From the NCBI GenBank assembly GCA_037074765.1, contig JBAMDO010000132.1:1-64000 (forward strand): a DNA stretch of 64,000 nucleotides. The letters are read 5' to 3'. Made by a program: the position numbers and the translations under genes. Positions 58,101 to 64,000 of this stretch are shown in pieces (position 1 is the stretch's first letter; every line of letters begins with the position of its first letter). The notes beneath the pieces were generated by a model that did no database searches, was not told the DNA's origin, and saw only the letters and a program-made list of their open reading frames with translations. The stretch is from Mansonella perstans. Lineage: Eukaryota > Nematoda > Chromadorea > Rhabditida > Onchocercidae.

Positions 58101-59565
58101 ATTTTTAAGTTTTTAATCTTTGATCATTTGAAATATTTTTCTTTGTAGTTTTTGATATAAAAACAGAAATTTTTAGATGTTTCATACTAATTAGTTATAA
58201 GGTACTTAATAGAACTAATTTTTTATCGAGACTTAATTATTTGCTAATTATACAATTCCTTTGTTATCTTTTACTATTGCCAACAAATTATTTCCGTTAT
58301 CAATTCATTGTTATTATTGTCACTATTATTATTATTTTAATTATTATGTTAGCATTATTGTTATCATTGTCATATATAGTACACTTAGACTTTGATTTAA
58401 ATTGCAACAAATCGCTGAATTTTTCCAAAAAACCTGTTCCGGAGTAATTTTCCACGGTCGTTCAATTGTTTTCAATGATCGCAATTCGATATAGTGATTT
58501 AATGTGACATTTTTACCATTCCAAATTTTTAAAGTTCTATCACGATATGTTACCTAAACATTAATTTGTTTCTTTCACAGTCCACCACAAATTAAATTCC
58601 GTGCTCACCCTTTCGCACCAAAGAATTGCTTGAATTTTACCGGTCAATTAAAAACTGTTTTCAAAGATATTTGTGAAACTTTTAAAAATGTTGAAAAACA
58701 TGAAAGGAAAAGGAAATGGAAAACTTACTTTGACTTTTGAAATAATTTCATTCGATTCTAATATAAGTAAGTACCAAGTTGATTCTGGATTCATTTCTTC
58801 TTTTGATTTTAGACATGATATTAAAAGACAATCACCTATTATCAAAGTATTGCGGTTTAGTATGGAAATTTTAAGATAAATTTAAAAAAAGATTGATTAT
58901 AGGGAGGGAAAATTTCACAAAATCCTTCCTTTTTCCATAAACAATTAATTAATTATACATCATTAATATTTAACTTACTTTTGATGCTTCTTGAGCAGGG
59001 GAGAAAGAAAAAAGGACATTTAATCCATTTATATTATATCATTCATATTAATTCCCAATTTTTCTTTGCAAAATCTAAGAAATTAAGATAAAAAAAGTTG
59101 AAAAAAAAATTAACCCAATTCAATAAGCAATCGCCTTTGTAAATTATTGTCATCAAGCATACTACTGTAGAAATACGGTATTGAATCTAAGATTTCTTCA
59201 ATACGGCGCATTCGTTGATTAACACTTGTTGATGGTACAATCCAATTCATTAAATTATTCTCACTATTTTTTTCGCTATAAAAATCAATAATTTTTTTAT
59301 TTATCGATTTATCATTCTTGTTGATACTGTCCGACTTACTGTAAAAAAGCGATATATCATTTCTATCGGTACTGTATGTGTTACTGTAGGAAAAATTTCA
59401 AAAATATTGATTTAAAATAAATGATGTTTAATTTAGGATTAACCAACATTATGCTATTCATTGCAAACGAAACTTTCCAATTCTTTATTACGAAATTTTC
59501 TAAGATAGGCAAAAATCGAGGATTTGCAATCAAGTCCTTCACTTCTACTGGTTGAATTTGCAACT
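55178..59565 (-). CDS. SH2-like and tyrosine-kinase-like pseudokinase protein, JAK-like (5' end unresolved)
   Basis: Minus-strand exons in order: about 59565-59430 (VEVKDLIANPRFLPILENFV), 59385-59112 (MNWIVPSTSVNQRMRRIEEI), around 58830-58735 (STWYLLILESNEIISKVK), around 58553-58440 (VTYRDRTLKIWNGKNVTLNH), 58072-57890 (WISVIELSITDCNIDELQ), 57446-57350 (LILEDIIYGSLADFVRRN), about 56580-56400, about 56035-55823 and 55276-55178. The two exons at 58.8-58.4 kb look like an SH2 fold. The rest is a kinase fold with GSLADFV, RWLPPECL and YSFGIILWSLFHGG. The catalytic motifs are lost: no lysine in VIELSI, HYRLSID for HRD, IYGLT for DFG. SH2 followed by such a domain resembles JAK, but no second kinase domain follows; it ends CCSEDITIRGRLKNIR...SSSLAT. 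The first visible exon starts after TTTTCAG, so upstream exons are missing or unrecognised. Confidence 0.6.
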
Positions 59566-60465
59566 GAAAAGTTAATTAAAATTTTTCATTTTAAATTTGA
59601 TTATAATAAATGAAAAAATTTGAATGTTAGTTTTCGCTGAAATGAAACTGAAATGAAAAATTTACATTCCACTTCACAACAATATTATATTGCCAGTTTT
59701 TTGAGATTATTTGATTGTAAGTTATTAAAAAGAATGATAAAATTTTGTTAAGAAAAATTCAGCCGATGAAATGGATATAAGTTAATAATGAGTGTTAGCA
59801 TGTAATTTCGACCAATCTATTGTAGTAGCTGGAGCAGTTCAGGTGACAGTGATTCGTTCTGTCATTTTTGAAAAAAGAGATTATGCATGATTTTAGAAAA
59901 AACCATATAATAATTACATAAATTATCCCATGGCTAAGCTTAACTTCGATGTTGATCCCAAGGGGCCGCTTATTAAAGATTCACTTTTTACCCTTTTATA
60001 TATATATATAAATAAATGAATCAAGCAGTCAATTAATATGCTAATTAAATTTAACCATATAAATCAGTGAAGAAATTAGCGAGAATTTCCTTAATAAAAT
60101 CCCACAGTGAGTTTTTATAGTCAGTACAATTCCTCTTTACGTGTCACCAATTATCTGTCACCATTTCGACAATCAGTAACTACATTATTCTCTCCTCTCC
60201 TTCAATTGCTTTTGATACTTATCGGTAACATATCCCGTAGCTAACGAATGACATAGCTTCGCACTCCAAAACCTATTTACAATTTGATAGGCAACTATTA
60301 CCAAAGAGAACACAACTGAGGTTTGTTTATTAAAATTGATCATAATGGCTATGTATTTTTTATTAATTAACAATTTATTATCTACTTCATGTTTTTTTTC
60401 TATTGCTTTAATTAGTAATATTGTGTCAGTAAAAATCAATGGTTTTTTGTTGTCGATGAACGGAT

Positions 60466-60575
60466 TAAAATACAGCATTCTCGCAAAATAATTAAAATAT
60501 AGCATTTTCGACAAACTTATTAAAACATGGCACTCTCGACAAACAAATTGAAATGTAGCATTCTCGGCAAACTTG
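60466..60575. repeat. 28-bp tandem repeat, 4 copies
   Basis: Units of the form ATTAAAATATAGCATTCTCG followed by ACAAACTT recur about every 28 bases, with 3-5 changes between copies. Confidence 0.75.
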
Positions 60576-61021
60576 AATTTTTCGATAGTTCCATCTTGTA
60601 AATCAACATATTTAGATTTGGGATCGGAAAATTGAAACGCTCAAACTCTAGAGATCTAATTTTAATCATAATAATGTTTATAATAATCCTATTCAGGTTA
60701 GGCCATCTTCACTTTCAGTAATAACAATTCATTTCCATATATATTCAATCTTTTTCTAATTCTTCATCATATTCAGATCTTTATCTATAATTATCCCAAT
60801 CAAATGACTTTCAAATTACATTAATTTATCTTTATTAAAATTAACAAAGATATTTTCGAATCGTTTAAATTTTAGTATTTTGGTAAAAACTTAGTTAAAA
60901 TAATAAAAACCCTTTATCATTTATGCAAAAAACAAATCTGATTCAAGAAAGACTACAACCAATATATGCAATCTGCTTTATCTGCTTTACAATCACTTCT
61001 TCCATTTACTGCTATCATATT

Positions 61022-61131
61022 TAGGAAGTACGTAAACTTTACCTGATCGTATGCGTGAAACATATAGACTTGAATTTAGGATGTACGTAAACTTTACCTA
61101 ATCATGTGCGTAAAACATGCAGACTTAAAAT
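61022..61131. repeat. 55-bp tandem duplication
   Basis: TACGTAAACTTTACCT(G/A)ATC plus flanking sequence through a GTGCG/GCG-containing stretch and AGACTT occurs twice head to tail (about 61022-61075 and 61077-61131), with roughly one difference in ten. Confidence 0.8.
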
Positions 61132-61330
61132 TTATTTTAAAAAAACAGAAAAATAAAATTGGAAGGAAAAAACGATTGAAACATTGATGACTGACAACAC
61201 TGATAACATTGATAAAAGCAAAAATCTACATTTAAACCAACAACAACAAATATTCTGTTTAAAAAAAACAGTTAAGACAAAGGATTTTATGGAAAAAAAA
61301 CAAACTAGTCTAACCTAATGCAAAGCATTG

Positions 61331-61348
61331 CACAGAGAGAGAGAGAGA
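61331..61348. repeat. GA dinucleotide microsatellite
   Basis: A short run of alternating GA in otherwise unassigned sequence. Confidence 0.85.
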
Positions 61349-62713
61349 AAACTTAAGTATACATGGTAATAATAAAATAAAATTTTCGAATGGCAAAATT
61401 ATCAGTTTAAATTTCGTCCTTGCCTTCAATTCTTTTTTATTGAATTGAAAAATACCATCAAATGACACAAAAATCATCAGCTGATATCTTCCTTACATGC
61501 TGTTACTTCTTCTATAGTACTGAAGTAGATTTAAAATACTAATTAAATAAACATGAATAAGGACGAAATTTCAAATAAATACTCTCAATTAAATGCTTGC
61601 CGTTTTTATAGCTACAAATCATCAAATGAAGAAATCAAGTTAAAACAAATAAACAAAGTGATTTAAAGATATATGAAAAAAAAAAAAATCGGAAGGATAA
61701 ATAATTAATGAACCATTTATTACTTCTATTCTCATACTTCGTATTTTTTTACATTTTTCATTTTTTAAGCATTCACCGATTAATAATTGCTATTTTTAAG
61801 GTCTGAAATGAAATTGAATTTTAAAATTGAATCCTTTTTTCTTTTTTTTTTAAGTCTGAAATGAAATTGGATTTTTTTAAATCTATTTAAACTCCAAAAC
61901 AGTCTAACGGAAAATTAACGGAAAAGTGAAATATACAAGGAATAAATTTTTCAAGTTTCAAATGTTATAATCTCTTGAATCGTTGAGTTTTTTAAATTAA
62001 CGTTGAATAATTCTAAATGTTCGATCACGCTTAAAACGTGAATCTATTGTACTTAAACGCGCAAATGAAAACGTATTCTATTCAAGATTAATGAAGATGT
62101 AAAAACAGGTAACATCAATTAATTAATTAGTATTTCGAATCCTAAAAATACTGTGGAATTTTTGATAGGCAATTTCAAAAATTCAATTTCTAATCCAGTT
62201 GTAGCTCATCTAATTGATATGATAGTATTTAGAATGATAAATATAATTCCGGAATTCCGAAAAAAACAATCATTGTGTTTAACAACAAGTAATAATTTTT
62301 GCTTCATGGACATATATTATTTATAAAAGCAATGATGTTAGCACAACTGGAACAATAAAAAATTTCTACAGTATCAACAAATATTTAACGTCTTAATTAT
62401 TTAATATTATAAGGTCTGAACATATATAGCTTAGTAATAATTTGATTTAATGATTTTATCACATCATTTAAAAGATTCAAACAATCTAAGCAGAACTGCT
62501 AATTACATGGGATTTGGATTTGAAAAGATAAAATGGATTGTTTTTTGAGAATTTCCAAAATAAGCTATTTGAATTAATTGTCGTACCAATCAATTAGTCA
62601 ATAAAAATTAAAACAAATCAATTTTAAATTTAAATATCATCAAAAAAAAAAAAATCGGAACAAAAAAATTTGAAAAAGTGAATCAAAACCATATTAATAT
62701 CAATTTTATAACC

Positions 62714-64000
62714 TCATGAATTATTTTGCTGAACTGATTCCGAACATATAATGCAAATACGCTCATCTGATGTAAATACCATACAACGATAACAATAAAT
62801 TTTACCACATCTGTAGCAATGTAAACGACGCTCACCACGTGTAGCAAATTCCACACCACAATCAATGTTGGCGCATTCATCTGCGGTACGAATTGACTGC
62901 CAACGCAAAGCAGGCAATGGACTAATGTTACTCTAAAACATCGATTTCCCATAAAAAGCCAAAAATAGTAGGATTGTGTTAAATAGTATATAATGAAATA
63001 AGTCATTATAAGATTTAAGATTGTTATTTAGTTTTTGACCTTTGATACGCATTCATTTATTTGCTAACACTGGCTTTTTATATAAGTACCACTGATCATT
63101 TTTTACATATTTAAATTTGAATATTAATGTGAAATAGAGATTGCAATTGCAAATAAATGATCACTAAATGAAACATATAATTCATGTTTTATATGTTTCA
63201 TTTTATATGTTTTGTTTACTGCAATAATAATATGAAATATTTTTTTTTTAACACCAAATTTAGATCTACGTTTACATAAAAAGAACAGTTTTTGAAATTT
63301 TTCAAAAATTAGAAATGAAATCTTACAATTATAGAAATATTTAAACAATGAAATATTGTAATTTAAATTCAAATGTACAACTTTAAGTACATATTTTGTC
63401 ATAAAAAAAAAGATTTGATATTCTTAGTGAGAAAAAAAAAGCTGACACTAGGAAAAAAATGTGTAATACAAAAGTAAACAAACACTATATGGAAATGATA
63501 TGTCGTATGTGGTGTCACTTTCCTGAATATTTTGACTTCCATCCCAGAGATCTTTCTTATCTTTTCCCTCCACTGTGCAAATATATGTTGATGATGTAAT
63601 ATCTGAAAAATTAGAATTGCAAAAAACCTTCAATGATAACCAAAAAATCCAAGTAAGACACAAGATTTGTATTATTTGAAATTCTTTTCTTATCCATTAA
63701 ACTAACCCGTTGGCTGAGAAAAAAAGGAATGAAAAATTTTTTGTTTTAAAAGACCTGGAATTTTAGAAGCTTCAGATGTGACAGTGCTGGAAATAGAGCT
63801 AGAATGACCGCTGTCACTCATTCCTTCACTGCATGATGTTTGTTTTTCAGCCAAAAGTTTTAATTCTGCCAATCTCTGTAAAATTTTCAATCAAAACTTT
63901 TTGTAAAGAAAAAAAACATTGCCACTCAACCTTGGACCTTCAAAAATATTAGCATTGCCAGAGTTGATTAATTAATCAGAGCATTGTTCGTTCAAACAAA
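62714..64000 (-). CDS. FYVE-type zinc-finger protein, C-terminal part
   Basis: Three exons are visible and the gene continues past the right edge. The exon near 63880-63757 reads RLAELKLLAEKQTSCSEGMS followed by a serine-rich patch. The one near 63604-63500 includes STYICTVEGKDKKDLWDGSQ. The last exon, 62932-62714, ends with TGA 62716-62714. It holds ADECANIDCGVEFATRGERR and LHCYRCGKIYCYRC, then ERICIICSE. The RRLHCYRCG stretch is close to the RRHHCRxCG core of FYVE fingers, which bind PI3P on endosomes. Eight cysteine/histidine ligands can be picked out. The first pair is C-x4-C rather than the usual C-x2-C, and one core histidine is replaced by leucine. The serine-rich linker may be phosphorylated. 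The subfamily cannot be told from this fragment. Confidence 0.75.

Larger units (their letters stand above)
59566..62713. other. Long AT-rich region with small repeats
   Basis: More than 3 kb without a recognised gene. It may hold unrecognised N-terminal exons of the pseudokinase gene and the 3' UTR of the FYVE gene. It includes a 28-base tandem repeat, a 55-base duplication, a GA microsatellite (61331-61348) and TA repeats (59998-60010). A minus-strand open frame at 60185-60514 overlaps the 28-base repeat and has no family likeness. Confidence 0.45.

Noticed and set aside
60185..60514. 109-residue minus-strand frame as a gene or pseudokinase exon
   Set aside because: Part of it is the 28-base tandem repeat; no family likeness and no phase-compatible splice link to the exon at 59565.

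Overview
This window looks like nuclear DNA of a nematode, probably a spirurid or filarial worm. It is very AT-rich. Genes are split into many short exons by AT-rich introns of a few hundred bases, with T-rich TTTCAG-type 3' splice sites and at least one likely spliced-leader acceptor. A BEL/Pao LTR retrotransposon is present. The clade assignment is inference from composition and gene style; no species marker was seen.

Layout, left to right: (1) a plus-strand BAR-domain gene (1651-4391, 5' end unresolved); (2) on the minus strand NAXD, the NAD(P)H-hydrate dehydratase (4938-8762), then AGPS, the peroxisomal ether-lipid enzyme ending in SKL (10389-15649); (3) minus-strand rpl-12/uL11 (18357-20379), the CCR4-NOT deadenylase CNOT7/CCF-1 (21712-23796) and the site-2 protease MBTPS2 (24506-29287); (4) a 1.5 kb divergent intergenic region, then plus-strand UBE3D (30796-35084); (5) two tandem minus-strand S28 serine carboxypeptidase genes (36605-46141 and 48394-54279), the first carrying a rearranged BEL/Pao element in an intron (37663-41617); (6) a minus-strand gene with an SH2-like region followed by a pseudokinase (55178 to at least 59565), resembling a JAK without the catalytic kinase; (7) the C-terminal part of a FYVE-type zinc-finger gene running off the right edge (62714-64000).

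Exon models for rpl-12, ccf-1, NAXD, MBTPS2 and UBE3D were assembled from splice sites and homology. Each gives an uninterrupted frame whose total length is divisible by three (165, 294, 307, 538 and 451 residues), which supports them strongly. Most genes are housekeeping functions with no common pathway: metabolite repair, ether-lipid synthesis, translation, mRNA decay, membrane proteolysis and ubiquitin ligation. The S28 pair is a local lysosomal or secreted peptidase duplication.

The most interesting points are a structured GC-rich island with alternative splice sites inside rpl-12 intron 3 (probable unproductive-splicing control); the JAK-like SH2-pseudokinase gene; the palindromic, pol-deleted Pao element; and a repeated CRE-like motif between MBTPS2 and UBE3D. 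Several minisatellites and fold-back elements sit in introns and spacers.
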